A DNA stretch of 64,000 nt from Bacteroidota bacterium. Its GTDB lineage: Bacteria; Bacteroidota; Bacteroidia; B-17B0; Aurantibacillaceae. Location of the stretch: the NCBI GenBank assembly GCA_016702705.1, contig JADJDM010000025.1, positions 1-64,000 on the forward strand, given 5' to 3'. Positions 52,126-61,897 of the stretch are shown here, piece after piece. The notes beneath the pieces were generated by a model. It made no database searches. It saw nothing but the letters and a program-made list of their open reading frames with translations, and was not told the DNA's origin. Made by a program: the position numbers and the translations under genes. How positions within the stretch are numbered: position 1 is the stretch's first letter; the number at the start of each line of letters is the position of its first letter.

Positions 52126-53796
52126 TTACTTCACATAATCCTTAAAGACCTTATTTAATTTCTTCAGTAAGAAAAACATAATAATGGTTGCAAGCAACAA
52201 CAGGCCTATATTTACCATAAAGTATAAGGCCTTGTTATCGTAATTATCCCAAAAGGTTGCGAGGATACCACTCAGTTTATTTCCCATTGAGGTTGATAAA
52301 AACCATCCTCCCATCATTAATGCTGTTAATCTTCCAGGAGATAATTTAGAAACTAATGATAATCCCATTGGACTTAAAAACAATTCACCAATAGTTACAA
52401 CACCATAAGTTCCAATTAACCACCAAGCACTTGCCTTTTCTTGTCCGCCACCACACATATAAACTGCGGCAATCATAACTAAAGGCGAAAGCGAACTTAT
52501 AAATAAACCCCAAGCTATTTTAGATGGTGTACTTGGCTCCTTACCTCTTCTTCTTAAAAGCGCAAAGAATCCTACAACAATAGGAGTTAATAAAATTACC
52601 CAACCCGGATTGATGGATTGAGAAATTTCCGTAGGCACTAAATAAACTGATTCATTTTTCTTAGGAAATTTTTCAGAAGAAACATTTTTAAAGTACATTG
52701 GGTAATCAACTCCTTTTAATGTATCCTTCACCATTTTTCCAGTAGCAGAATCTTTTTTTGTTTTAATGATTAACCTGAATTGCTCATCAGTAATAGGACG
52801 CAGCTTCTCAGTTGCTTTCATTGTATCAACAATACTTAGCTTAGTTGCTAAAGGAAGAACCGCTGCCGGCATTTCTCTATCCGTATATAACTTCATCCAT
52901 TTATTAAGCGCAGTTCCGTTTTGTTTAAATACTGCCCAAAACCTAATACCCACAATAAATATCGCATACATGGCACCTAAAGGTTTCTTCTCTGTTGCAT
53001 CTGCCTTTTTGTATAAAGAGTAGTAAAAAATAATTACAGGCAAACAAGCAAAGATAAATGCATCAGTTGCATCATCACCCAACATATTTCCAGGAATAAA
53101 CCAACCAATAACCGCTGCAATTAAACTAGGCACCATGGTGTAACCAACAATTTTACCAAGAGATTGATCGCCTTCTTTTAATGGTTTTCTTACATCAGCA
53201 TGTTTGTAATGCTTGGTTCCGACTAGAAAAATAATTACTCCCAAAAACATTCCAACACCTGCCGATACAAATGCCCCGCCCCAACCAAACTGGTTACGCA
53301 TAGCAGCAGCAATGAAAGTACAAATGAACGCACCTACATTTATTCCCATGTAGAAAATATTGTAACCAGAGTCTTTATTGGCTTTATACTTTTCATCATC
53401 GTATAAATTACCTAATAAAGTAGAGATGTTTGGTTTAAAAAATCCATTACCAATAATAACCAAACCACAAGCAATATAAAACACCGTTAAGCTATGAACA
53501 GCCATTAAACAATAGCCTACACCCATCAATAAACCACCAAGTACAATTGAAAAACGATATCCCCATTTTCTATCTGCCAACAAACCACCTATAAAAGGAG
53601 TAAGAAATACTAAGGCAATAAAAGTTCCGTATAAGCTAGATGAACTTTTCATGTTCATTCCCCAACCACCTTTTTCTGTATCTGCCTCTAAGTACAAAGT
53701 AAAAATGGCTATCATCAAATAATAACCAAATCGTTCCCACATCTCTGCAAAGAATAGGAAATATAAACCTTTTGGGTGTTTTGCAATTTTACTCAT
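52126..53796 (-). CDS. POT family proton-dependent oligopeptide transporter
   Basis: 556 residues with the family signature EMWERFGYY (about 18-26) and GNGFFKPNISTLLGNLY with IFYMGINVGAF. About 12-14 helices in two bundles; a hydrophilic insert at about 310-380 (KTKKDSATGKMVKDTLKGVD) is typical of Bacteroidota members. It imports di- and tripeptides with protons. It begins 16 bases after the hemE stop on the same strand, probably one transcript. Confidence 0.92.
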   Translation of the reverse strand: MSKIAKHPKGLYFLFFAEMWERFGYYLMIAIFTLYLEADTEKGGWGMNMKSSSSLYGTFIALVFLTPFIGGLLADRKWGYRFSIVLGGLLMGVGYCLMAVHSLTVFYIACGLVIIGNGFFKPNISTLLGNLYDDEKYKANKDSGYNIFYMGINVGAFICTFIAAAMRNQFGWGGAFVSAGVGMFLGVIIFLVGTKHYKHADVRKPLKEGDQSLGKIVGYTMVPSLIAAVIGWFIPGNMLGDDATDAFIFACLPVIIFYYSLYKKADATEKKPLGAMYAIFIVGIRFWAVFKQNGTALNKWMKLYTDREMPAAVLPLATKLSIVDTMKATEKLRPITDEQFRLIIKTKKDSATGKMVKDTLKGVDYPMYFKNVSSEKFPKKNESVYLVPTEISQSINPGWVILLTPIVVGFFALLRRRGKEPSTPSKIAWGLFISSLSPLVMIAAVYMCGGGQEKASAWWLIGTYGVVTIGELFLSPMGLSLVSKLSPGRLTALMMGGWFLSTSMGNKLSGILATFWDNYDNKALYFMVNIGLLLLATIIMFFLLKKLNKVFKDYVK

Positions 53797-53812
53797 GTGG
53801 GAATTTTAACTA

Positions 53813-54841
53813 TTAGAATTTGTGGTTCTTAATACAATCAACAAAGTACTTTACTTTATTAAAATCGGTATCAGGATATAAACCATGCCCGAGGTTTGCG
53901 ATGTATCTATCTTTACCAAAAGCTTTTAGCATTTTTGATGCTTCTGCTTCTATTGTTTTTTCGTCCGAATATAACATGCATGGGTCAGCATTACCTTGAA
54001 GCGTTTTTGTATTGCCCACAATTTTACGTGCATTGGCAGCGTTCATTGTCCAATCTAAACCAATGGTATTGCATTTTATTTTTGCTATTTCTTCAATAGC
54101 GAAGTGTGCATCTTTTGCAAATACAGTAACAGGAACACGGTAATTAATTCCTTCACAAATCATTGAAATGTATCTCAACGAAAATTCATTGTATTGCTCT
54201 GGCCCAAGCACTCCTGCCCACGAATCAAATATTTGAACCATATCAGCACCGGCATCAATTTGAGCATTTAAATAATTAATTGATGATAAAGCAATCTTTT
54301 CTAACAACAAATGTGAAAGAACAGGTTGAGTGTATAAAAATTTCTTTGCCTCGCTGAATGTTTTGCTTCCTTTTCCTTCAATCATGTATGCAAACAAAGT
54401 CCAAGGGGCGCCACAAAAACCAATAAGTGGGACACGATTATCCAATTTTTTTTTAGTTAGCTCAATTGCCTTAATAACATAGTTTAATTCTTCTCCGCTG
54501 CTTACGTGCAATGCTTCTACGTCAGCTCTATTTTTAACCGTTTTTTCAAAAACAGGACCTTTGCTTTCAATCATTTGATAAGGTAATCCCATTGCTTCAG
54601 GAATAACCAAAATATCTGAAAATATAATTGCAGCATCTACACCTAAAATATCAACTGGCTGAATGGTAACTTCAGCAGCCATTTCGGGGTTCTTTACAAA
54701 CTCAATAAAATTTTTAGATTTAGCTCTAACTGCTCTATACTCAGGTAATATTCTGCCTGCTTGACGCATTAACCAAACCGGAACACGTTCTACCTGCTCA
54801 CCTTTAGCAGCTCTTAATATCAAATCGTTCTTTATACTCAT
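53813..54841 (-). CDS. hemE: Uroporphyrinogen decarboxylase
   Basis: 342 residues from the ATG at 54841 (MSIKNDLILRAAKGE); a TTG at 54850 falls inside a promoter box and is rejected. Motifs: VPVWLMRQAGRILPEYRAVR (about 18), DAAIIFSDILVIPEAMGL, VPLIGFCGAPWTLFAYMIEG, QIFDSWAGVLGP and NLGHGLYPDTD. It removes four acetate carboxyls from uroporphyrinogen III in haem synthesis. Confidence 0.97.
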   Translation of the reverse strand: MSIKNDLILRAAKGEQVERVPVWLMRQAGRILPEYRAVRAKSKNFIEFVKNPEMAAEVTIQPVDILGVDAAIIFSDILVIPEAMGLPYQMIESKGPVFEKTVKNRADVEALHVSSGEELNYVIKAIELTKKKLDNRVPLIGFCGAPWTLFAYMIEGKGSKTFSEAKKFLYTQPVLSHLLLEKIALSSINYLNAQIDAGADMVQIFDSWAGVLGPEQYNEFSLRYISMICEGINYRVPVTVFAKDAHFAIEEIAKIKCNTIGLDWTMNAANARKIVGNTKTLQGNADPCMLYSDEKTIEAEASKMLKAFGKDRYIANLGHGLYPDTDFNKVKYFVDCIKNHKF

Positions 54842-54847
54842 AGAGTC

Positions 54848-54855
54848 CAAAGATA
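54848..54855 (-). promoter_or_regulatory. -7 box TATCTTTG upstream of hemE
   Basis: Consensus TAnnTTTG on the minus strand, only 6 bases before the ATG at 54841, so the mRNA would be leaderless or nearly so. Confidence 0.4.
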
Positions 54856-54931
54856 CTAAGAAAAGATTAAGATAGAAACCGTAATTTTTGAAGAAAAACG
54901 GGGCAATTTTGAAGGGATTTTAATTGCTTTT

Positions 54932-55786
54932 TTACTGCTCTTTCGCCATTGGGTTATTAATGTTTTTATAACCTGTTAAATCCATTTTTACTGCCCCGAT
55001 TAATATTTTTGCTTGTCCACGAACAGGAATATGGTTTTTATCATCCGAAATCCAAATGGTTAAATCTTCTTCCTTTTTAAACACACGTCCTTTTTGTACG
55101 ATTGGTCTAAACTTTAAACATCTGATTTTACCAACTTCGCTGTTAATCGTTTCTTTCCCAACATACTTAATTTTTAGTGGCCAGTTTTCTTTATCAATAA
55201 AGCAATTTAAAGCAAACACATCGCCTTCTTTTGCTTTTGAAAAATCCAAATTACGAGCAGAGTAAAATGCTGAAATCATATCTTGCGTACCAGCAGTTAT
55301 TGGATAGGTTTCGCCACCACCAACGTCTACTTTATTCGAAAAATGATTGAAGTTATAGTTTTGATGAATTTTATACCCACCTTCATCGCAATTACGGTTA
55401 AATATCCATGGAACTAAAGAATTTTTGTCGATATAGGTTTCATACCTATCACGTACTTTAAAGAAAAAATCGAAGGTTCCTTTTGAAACACCATTACCAA
55501 CAATATGATAGCACTCGCGCGGACCAATTTTTTCGGTATTTGGTTTTACTTCCAAAGTTGCAACTGCCGCTTCCATCATTCCGTAATGCAAACGATAGGT
55601 TAATATTTCACCTTCTTTAAAAGCTTCGTTTGCTTTAACAGGTAAATCAATTGTTACCTTTTGCGCTTGTATATTTTGAACAGTTGAATAATTAGAATTT
55701 TTGTTTCCAGCAGAAATTAATGAAACAGCTAAAACCGCACTAGCCAATATGGTAGGAATAGTGATTATTTTATTTGTTGTTTTCAT
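54932..55786 (-). CDS. DUF3108 domain protein, exported
   Basis: 284 residues with a signal peptide (TIPTILASAVLAVSLISAG). DUF3108 pieces are FKEGEILTYRLHYGMMEAAV, YHIVGNGVSKGTFDFFFKVR, IHQNYNFNHFSNKVDV and FKKEEDLTIWISDDKNHIPV. The family is periplasmic or outer-membrane associated with lipid-binding-like beta structure; its function is unknown. It follows the acyltransferase gene by 61 bases. Confidence 0.88.
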   Translation of the reverse strand: MKTTNKIITIPTILASAVLAVSLISAGNKNSNYSTVQNIQAQKVTIDLPVKANEAFKEGEILTYRLHYGMMEAAVATLEVKPNTEKIGPRECYHIVGNGVSKGTFDFFFKVRDRYETYIDKNSLVPWIFNRNCDEGGYKIHQNYNFNHFSNKVDVGGGETYPITAGTQDMISAFYSARNLDFSKAKEGDVFALNCFIDKENWPLKIKYVGKETINSEVGKIRCLKFRPIVQKGRVFKKEEDLTIWISDDKNHIPVRGQAKILIGAVKMDLTGYKNINNPMAKEQ

Positions 55787-55847
55787 TTTCGTGTTTTTTT
55801 TACTTAGTAAGTCAAACTACATGCCAAACGCTGAAATAAACCTTTTA

Positions 55848-57173
55848 CTATTTTATAGATGTTAAATAAAGTAAAATTTCTTTTCTAAGCACTAACAATT
55901 CTTCGAGTAATTTTGGGTCAGAGCCCTTGATTCCATTAAAACGGACGCTTGCAAAGGCTTCTTTTTTAAATCGAGAATAGAAAATTGCAATTTTGCCAAA
56001 AACAAGCTTAGCTACAAAATAAATTGGCAGCAACCACCAAATCTTAAATACAAACCAAATTACCAAAAGCTCAATAATCATGAATAAAAATGCAAACACT
56101 GCGCCCGAACCATAATTTATGGAAGCATAAAACTCAATATTCTTTACTTTTTTATCTGCAAAGGTTTTAGCTAAAAATTTCGGGAGAAAATTAATTGTTT
56201 TTCCAATTAAATAAAAAGGAAATAACAAAATTAAGCTTAAAACTAAAACAAAAGAACTCTTATCACGATTAGTAACATGATTATAAATAGCTGAGTCTTT
56301 GAGTTTCTTAATCTTTAATAGTGAAGTGTATTTGTAAGCCAATTGTCTTAAATGTGTAATACGCTCAACCGAATTTTCCTCAATTAAGTTTAATTGTTTT
56401 GTAATATAAAACCAAAACTTTTGATGATCATCTAAATCATCCAGATCCAATTTATTTTCTTCTAAATACTGAATTTTATAAATCTCTTGCAGCTCTTCAA
56501 TTAAGGCGTCATTATCTTTATTATTCAAATGCGGAGTTAATTCCAACATTTTTTCTTCAATGTTTTTGGTAAGTTGATTTACCGCTTTAGCTTGATTCTC
56601 GTTATACAAACTAAGATAATCCTTTACTTTAATTGCTTCTCCGGCATGATAATAAATATCTGTTCCAAATTGTGATGGGTGCGAATAAGTAACACTAACA
56701 GGAACAATTACTAAATCATCTCTTTTAAATTCTTCAGAAAAACCAAATGCCATACGTGCAGTTCCCTTTTGAATTGGACGTAATCTTCTTTCCTGAACAC
56801 AAAGTCCTTCAGAAAAAACCATTATTTTTTGGTTCTTATTCCACATTTTATTTACAATGGCAAAAGATGCGTTGTTCTTTTTCACGCCTTCAATTCCCCC
56901 ATCGCGCATTCTGAAAATTGGAATAATACCAATAGCTGTTAACAAATTAGTTACAAAGCCTTTTTTGAAAGCATCGCCTCGCGCCATGTAATATGTACGT
57001 GGATTAAATACCACAATAGATAAACAAATAGAATCTACAAAGGCATTAGGATGATTGACAGAAAGTAAAACTGGTCCGTCAACACGAATGTTTTTAATAT
57101 TCTTCCCTTTAAACCTTCTAAAATAGTAAGTAAAATACGTACTAAGAATTACTCTTAAAAATTTCCATAACAT
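55848..57173 (-). CDS. PlsC-like acyltransferase, long form
   Basis: 441 residues. The acyltransferase domain is N-terminal: block 1 LLSVNHPNAFVDSICL (about 36-51), block 2 PIFRMRDGG, block 3 FSEGLCVQERRLRPIQKG (about 119-136) and block 4 IVPVSVTYSH. Beyond it lie a charged coiled region and two or three hydrophobic helices (about 300-400). This is the Bacteroidota long PlsC group; it should acylate lysophospholipids or glycerol phosphate at the inner membrane. It follows dabB by 42 bases. Confidence 0.85.
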   Translation of the reverse strand: MLWKFLRVILSTYFTYYFRRFKGKNIKNIRVDGPVLLSVNHPNAFVDSICLSIVVFNPRTYYMARGDAFKKGFVTNLLTAIGIIPIFRMRDGGIEGVKKNNASFAIVNKMWNKNQKIMVFSEGLCVQERRLRPIQKGTARMAFGFSEEFKRDDLVIVPVSVTYSHPSQFGTDIYYHAGEAIKVKDYLSLYNENQAKAVNQLTKNIEEKMLELTPHLNNKDNDALIEELQEIYKIQYLEENKLDLDDLDDHQKFWFYITKQLNLIEENSVERITHLRQLAYKYTSLLKIKKLKDSAIYNHVTNRDKSSFVLVLSLILLFPFYLIGKTINFLPKFLAKTFADKKVKNIEFYASINYGSGAVFAFLFMIIELLVIWFVFKIWWLLPIYFVAKLVFGKIAIFYSRFKKEAFASVRFNGIKGSDPKLLEELLVLRKEILLYLTSIK

Positions 57174-57215
57174 GCCCTAAAATTAGGCATTTTAAATTAA
57201 CATTCGAAACTGAAA

Positions 57216-59090
57216 TTACGAAGATTTATAAGCTATTTGGTGATAGGTTTTTGTGTGTGGGCCAAGAAATAATTTAGAATAGATTCGAATTAAAGACAAA
57301 CCTCCAATCATAAATGAAACACAAGTTAAAATAGCCAATACAATTTGGTCGCCATGAATATAACTCAGCAAAAGATCCTCTCCAATAAACGATGGCGAAA
57401 TTGGAAATGCCGCTAAACCCAAACACGAGATAAAAAACACAAAAGCCAATTTCGGATATTCAAAAACGTGACCATAATACTTTACTAAATCTGCTGATTT
57501 TTCTTTCGACTTAAGGTAAAGCATACATAAAAATCCAATTATAGCGAATACAGATAAACCGCCTAAATAAACTAACAAGTGGCTAATTGCAATATGTCCG
57601 TTAAAAGAAATTGCCATCGCAATCCAAAAGTGACTGAACAGTATTAATAACCAAGCACCTCTTGCCTTTTTCTTTTCACGGAAGGAACGAATAACGAAAA
57701 TAAGACTAATTACTACACAAACAATTGGTAATGACTCGCGAACTTGAGATGGCAAGACAAACTCACCTGCAATTGCAATTATTCCAAATAAAAAAGCAAT
57801 TAGTGAAGCATAGATGGTGAAGAAAGGTGGTAAAAAAGAAAAGAACTTTCCAATCCTTTCTATACGTCCCCAAACATAAGTGCCCATAAAATTATCTAAA
57901 TTCCATTCTTTCATACTCCACATATACATGGTATACTCAATCCTTTTTGGTAAACTATCTTCAATTGTTTTTCTTTCAGGGATTGGACTATAAAATTGCT
58001 TTCTTAGCAAATAACTAACAACAGAGGGTGACACAAGCAATTGATAGGTTCTAAATAAAGCATTTGCAGTAAAATGAATTAATGCAACATTGGTAAACCC
58101 AGCGGCAATTTCTATAAAAATAAATCCTATTTGAGCAATGGAAGCATAAGCGATTTGGCTTTTAATTGTTGATTGTACCCTTGAAATTGAAGTTGCGACA
58201 ATGGCAGTTATAATTCCTAAAACAATTACTAAAACACGAATAGAAATAATCTGCTCCCAAAAAGGAAAGGTTCTTAATAACAAGAATGCACCTAAGTGAA
58301 CAGATAAAGAACCATAAAAAATTGCACTTGATGGCGTTGGTCCTTCCATTGCGCGGGGCAACCAAGACGAGAATGGAAACTGTGCCGATTTTACAAGTGC
58401 AGCTATTAAAAAACAAAATGAAATAAATGCCGCTATAAAATAATGTCCTTTAATATGTTCCAAAACCAATTCCTCATTACTTAATTGTAGAAAAGTGATG
58501 TTCTCATGCCAAAGATGATGAGTCATCCAAATAGCGAGTAAAAGTGCAATATCGCCAATACGATAAACAGAAAATACTTTCATAGCATTACGAACTGGCA
58601 AAAAACGTTCGCGATAAAAAGCAATTAATAAAAAAGAGGATACTCCTAAAATTTCCCAACCAATAAACAGCGTTTCTAAATTACCCGACATTACAGCTGT
58701 GTTGTATCCTACATAAAACAACATAATTGTAGTGAAAAATCGTTTGTAACCATTTTCGCGATGAAGGTAAAACCGACTATAAATGGTAACAATAAAGGTT
58801 AAAAATGAACCTGCAAAAGCAAACACAAGCGCAATTTTATCGAAGGTATAACAAACAAAAAAGTTAAAATGTTCGCTTTTAAAAAGTGTTGCAGCTGTTA
58901 CTTCAATTGTTTTGCTCCCGTTCATTATCCATAAAACAATAAAAGCAATTAAGGATAATCCATGCGCTGAAACCACAAAAACAGAAAACAAGGATATTAG
59001 TTTTTCGTGTTTCTTGGGAAGCAGCATGCTTAAGGCAAAACCTGCAAAGGGAATTAATATTAAGAGTAAAATTAAAACATCCATAATCAA
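57216..59090 (-). CDS. dabB: DabB, membrane subunit of inorganic-carbon transporter (ND5-like)
   Basis: 624 residues, about 14-16 helices of the NADH-dehydrogenase subunit 5 type. Proton-channel motifs are kept: NLETLFIGWEILGVSSFLLI (about 137), FLIAALVKSAQFPFSSWLPR (about 230, Lys) and AMEGPTPSSAIFYGSLSVH. It starts 2 bases after dabA, so the two are coupled. With DabA it forms an energy-coupled, membrane-bound carbonic-anhydrase-like pump that traps CO2 as bicarbonate. No nuo genes are near, which rules against complex I. Confidence 0.9.
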   Translation of the reverse strand: MIMDVLILLLILIPFAGFALSMLLPKKHEKLISLFSVFVVSAHGLSLIAFIVLWIMNGSKTIEVTAATLFKSEHFNFFVCYTFDKIALVFAFAGSFLTFIVTIYSRFYLHRENGYKRFFTTIMLFYVGYNTAVMSGNLETLFIGWEILGVSSFLLIAFYRERFLPVRNAMKVFSVYRIGDIALLLAIWMTHHLWHENITFLQLSNEELVLEHIKGHYFIAAFISFCFLIAALVKSAQFPFSSWLPRAMEGPTPSSAIFYGSLSVHLGAFLLLRTFPFWEQIISIRVLVIVLGIITAIVATSISRVQSTIKSQIAYASIAQIGFIFIEIAAGFTNVALIHFTANALFRTYQLLVSPSVVSYLLRKQFYSPIPERKTIEDSLPKRIEYTMYMWSMKEWNLDNFMGTYVWGRIERIGKFFSFLPPFFTIYASLIAFLFGIIAIAGEFVLPSQVRESLPIVCVVISLIFVIRSFREKKKARGAWLLILFSHFWIAMAISFNGHIAISHLLVYLGGLSVFAIIGFLCMLYLKSKEKSADLVKYYGHVFEYPKLAFVFFISCLGLAAFPISPSFIGEDLLLSYIHGDQIVLAILTCVSFMIGGLSLIRIYSKLFLGPHTKTYHQIAYKSS

Positions 59091-59091
59091 C

Positions 59092-61619
59092 TTAATTTTT
59101 TAATAAATAAACTGGAAGGTTATCCACACTTGATTCGATAATCTCTTCCACATTTTTAGCTTCACTTAAATTTTGTGTTAGTGGCTTGTACAAAACAAAT
59201 TCTTCATTTTTAAAAACAAAAATCTCTTTTGTTTCTGGATGTACAACAGATAAATTAACCCATTCATTTTTAAACCACTCGTATGTTGCATCATTACTCT
59301 TAATCACCTTACTAACCACCTCAGGCAAATGCTCAACAATAACTAAAAGACGGACAGGGTCGTGTATTTCAATCATTTGACTTGGTAAACCTGGTCTTAA
59401 ATCGCCATCGTAACCATTTGCAACGCCAATTAATCCCATAACATTATGAGGTAATTTACTTCCAGCACCTAACTTTTGATTATCAACACGTGAAAAGAAA
59501 TACTCTAAATTAATTCCTCCACAAACTGGAGCTGCTGCTTTTAAAATATTAAACAAATACTTTCCTTCGGGGTCAATTTTATAATCAAAAGAATTTAAGA
59601 ACGACCTTCTATCCAAAAACAAATGGTCGGATAGCTCCCTACCACCAACAATACAAAGTGCGTTAGTTGCATGATTTAATTCGGGACGAGGCTCAAATAA
59701 AGAAACAGAACGTGCCTCTACTTTCTTATGGATTTTTTTTGGACTGGAATGAGAATCAATTGACTCAAATCTTCTAGATCTTTCTTTTGAATTATAATCC
59801 AATGCATTTGAGAATATGCTTTCATTTTGTTTATGCTTAGTTTTATTTACTTCCGAAAGTAAATCGCTATCGTAATAACGAATTGCATCTCTTGTAGTAT
59901 CGTGCAAAGCTCCAACAAACTCTGTAGTAGCTGGAATATCAACTCCTCTTTCCTTTAAAATTGCTCTCACATTTTTATTATTCAACATTCCTGCAGCTAC
60001 CCGCGCATTAACAGAGCCGGGTCTACCACAACATGCACCGCAGTCATAGGCAGAAAAATGAGGGTTATTTGCGCTCGAAGCACCATGGCCAACAACATAA
60101 ACAATAGGAGCGAAATTTTTAACTAAGCCAATACTTCTTAGTAATCCTTCCATCCTATCTGCCATTTCAGTTTCGGTGAAACCTACTTGCAATTTATTTT
60201 CGACAAGATTGTTTTCATTAACAATAGTAAGTTTTGCAGTAGAATCCATGTGCTTATATGAACTTGCATTTGATGCATTACTTGAAGGTCGGAAAATAGT
60301 ACCCAATAGTTTTACCCCCGACCATAATCCAAGCATTTGCGAAACAAACCATCCGCTTAATAATGAACTAGAGGATTTGGTGTAATAAATATCCTTTTCG
60401 TTTTTACTGATTCTTCCTAATTCCTTAATTAAAAACTTAGGCGTTATTGGAGCGGGGCAAAGTTTAGTATAATGCTTTCCACCATCTGGTTGAAAATAAA
60501 ATTCAACTCCAAAAAAACCAGGCGTACCAAATGTTTCAGCATTTGTATCAAGGCGTTCAATGTATCTTCTTAAGGAACACTCTCTATCATCTATACAAAA
60601 AAGTGCTTGAAAACTTTTATTTACAATTTCAGTTCTAATTTCGTTCGACTGCATTTTCATGCCTGCTAATACTTGGTCGTAATAGCTCCACTCCAATGCC
60701 TTCTGCCAAATCTTTTTTACATCTGAAAGTTCGGTTGAAGGAACATCTGCTAACAAATTAATTTCTTTAATACTTGCCCCGCTGCCAATTGGCGACCAAA
60801 CATCTCCAAAATACACCTCAAGCGCATCTAACTCCAATAGAAGTTCAAATTTGATTGCGTCTTCAAGGCTAATTTGTTTTGTATTGATTAGTGATTCTGG
60901 AGCATCTTCGATTGAAGAAATAATTCCCGACCAACCTTGATGCGAAAATTGTTGATCGAATAAATATTGTTCGTATAAAGATTCTTTTCCCACTAAACGT
61001 TCTAAAAGCTCTTCAATTGAAAGATTTTCTTTTTTAAGTAAATCTTTAACTTTCTTAGTTTTAAAAAAGCTAGAATAGCTTAATCTTTCTAGTTCTCTAA
61101 TAGATGCTAAAAATCCTTGTTCTTGGACGGGGAAATCCCAAATTGAAATTCCTTGATCAAGATAACTGCAAATAATACGAAAAAAATAGGATGTACTTTT
61201 GAATCCATATCAAAATCGAATCTGGATTTCCAATTTGAACGTAAGCTTCCTATTCTTTCATGAACTGTTGTATCGTATTTTTTATCTACTACATACTTTT
61301 TCCATTCGTCAAAAGCTGCAATACCTTTTTCTTCTTTAATAAACGAATCAAGGATGGTTTCTGAAATTTCTTTTTTATTGTATTTCTCTCTAAACTCATC
61401 TAGTGATAAAGTAACTCTATAACCAAAAATCCCAGAAGCCTTTCTTAGTGCATCGAAAAAATTCATCGACTGAAAAGCGTGTAAGGTATTGTGATGAATA
61501 AAATCTTTTAAAGGTGCTTGTGCGGGTAAATAGTGTTTTAACTCATGTAAAGTATGCTTTAAATTAAAAACAGCTAAATGCTCAACACCATTTTCATTAT
61601 CCGAAAGATCCACTTTCAT
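59092..61619 (-). CDS. dabA: DabA (DUF2309), zinc subunit of inorganic-carbon transporter, one frameshift
   Basis: Two frames, 61619 to 61107 and 60993 to 59092, join into one gene of about 840 residues. Adding one T to the T run near 61188 lets HPIFFRIICSYLDQGISIW and then FLASIRELERLSYSSFFK run straight into the second part. The zinc site is visible: FCIDDRECSLR (Cys and Asp) and VVGHGASSANNP with YDCGACCG (His and Cys). The start MKVDLSDNENGVEHLAVFN is at 61619. It overlaps nothing and couples to dabB. It hydrates CO2 in one direction using the ion gradient. Confidence 0.92.
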
Positions 61620-61897
61620 TAAGTATAAGAATTAAATAATAAATAAAATTACAATTGGACTGGGCAATTATAATACTCGAAAAAATCGAAATCTTACTAT
61701 AAAGGCTAAAACTATATCATCAATCCAATTACTACAAATTAACTGAAATTTAATTGAATTAAGTCGTTTTTTTACAAATTCTGATAATTAACATTTTTTA
61801 ATTCGAAGATGCAATAAACCTTAAAGATAAATCCTATTTTAGCTGATCTCAATTCCACATAGTATTGTTTAAATTAAAGAATAGTAGAATAAAATTT

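Noticed and set aside
59119..59127. TTATCCACA, an exact DnaA box
   Set aside because: A single copy inside dabA; an origin needs a cluster with an AT-rich unwinding stretch.
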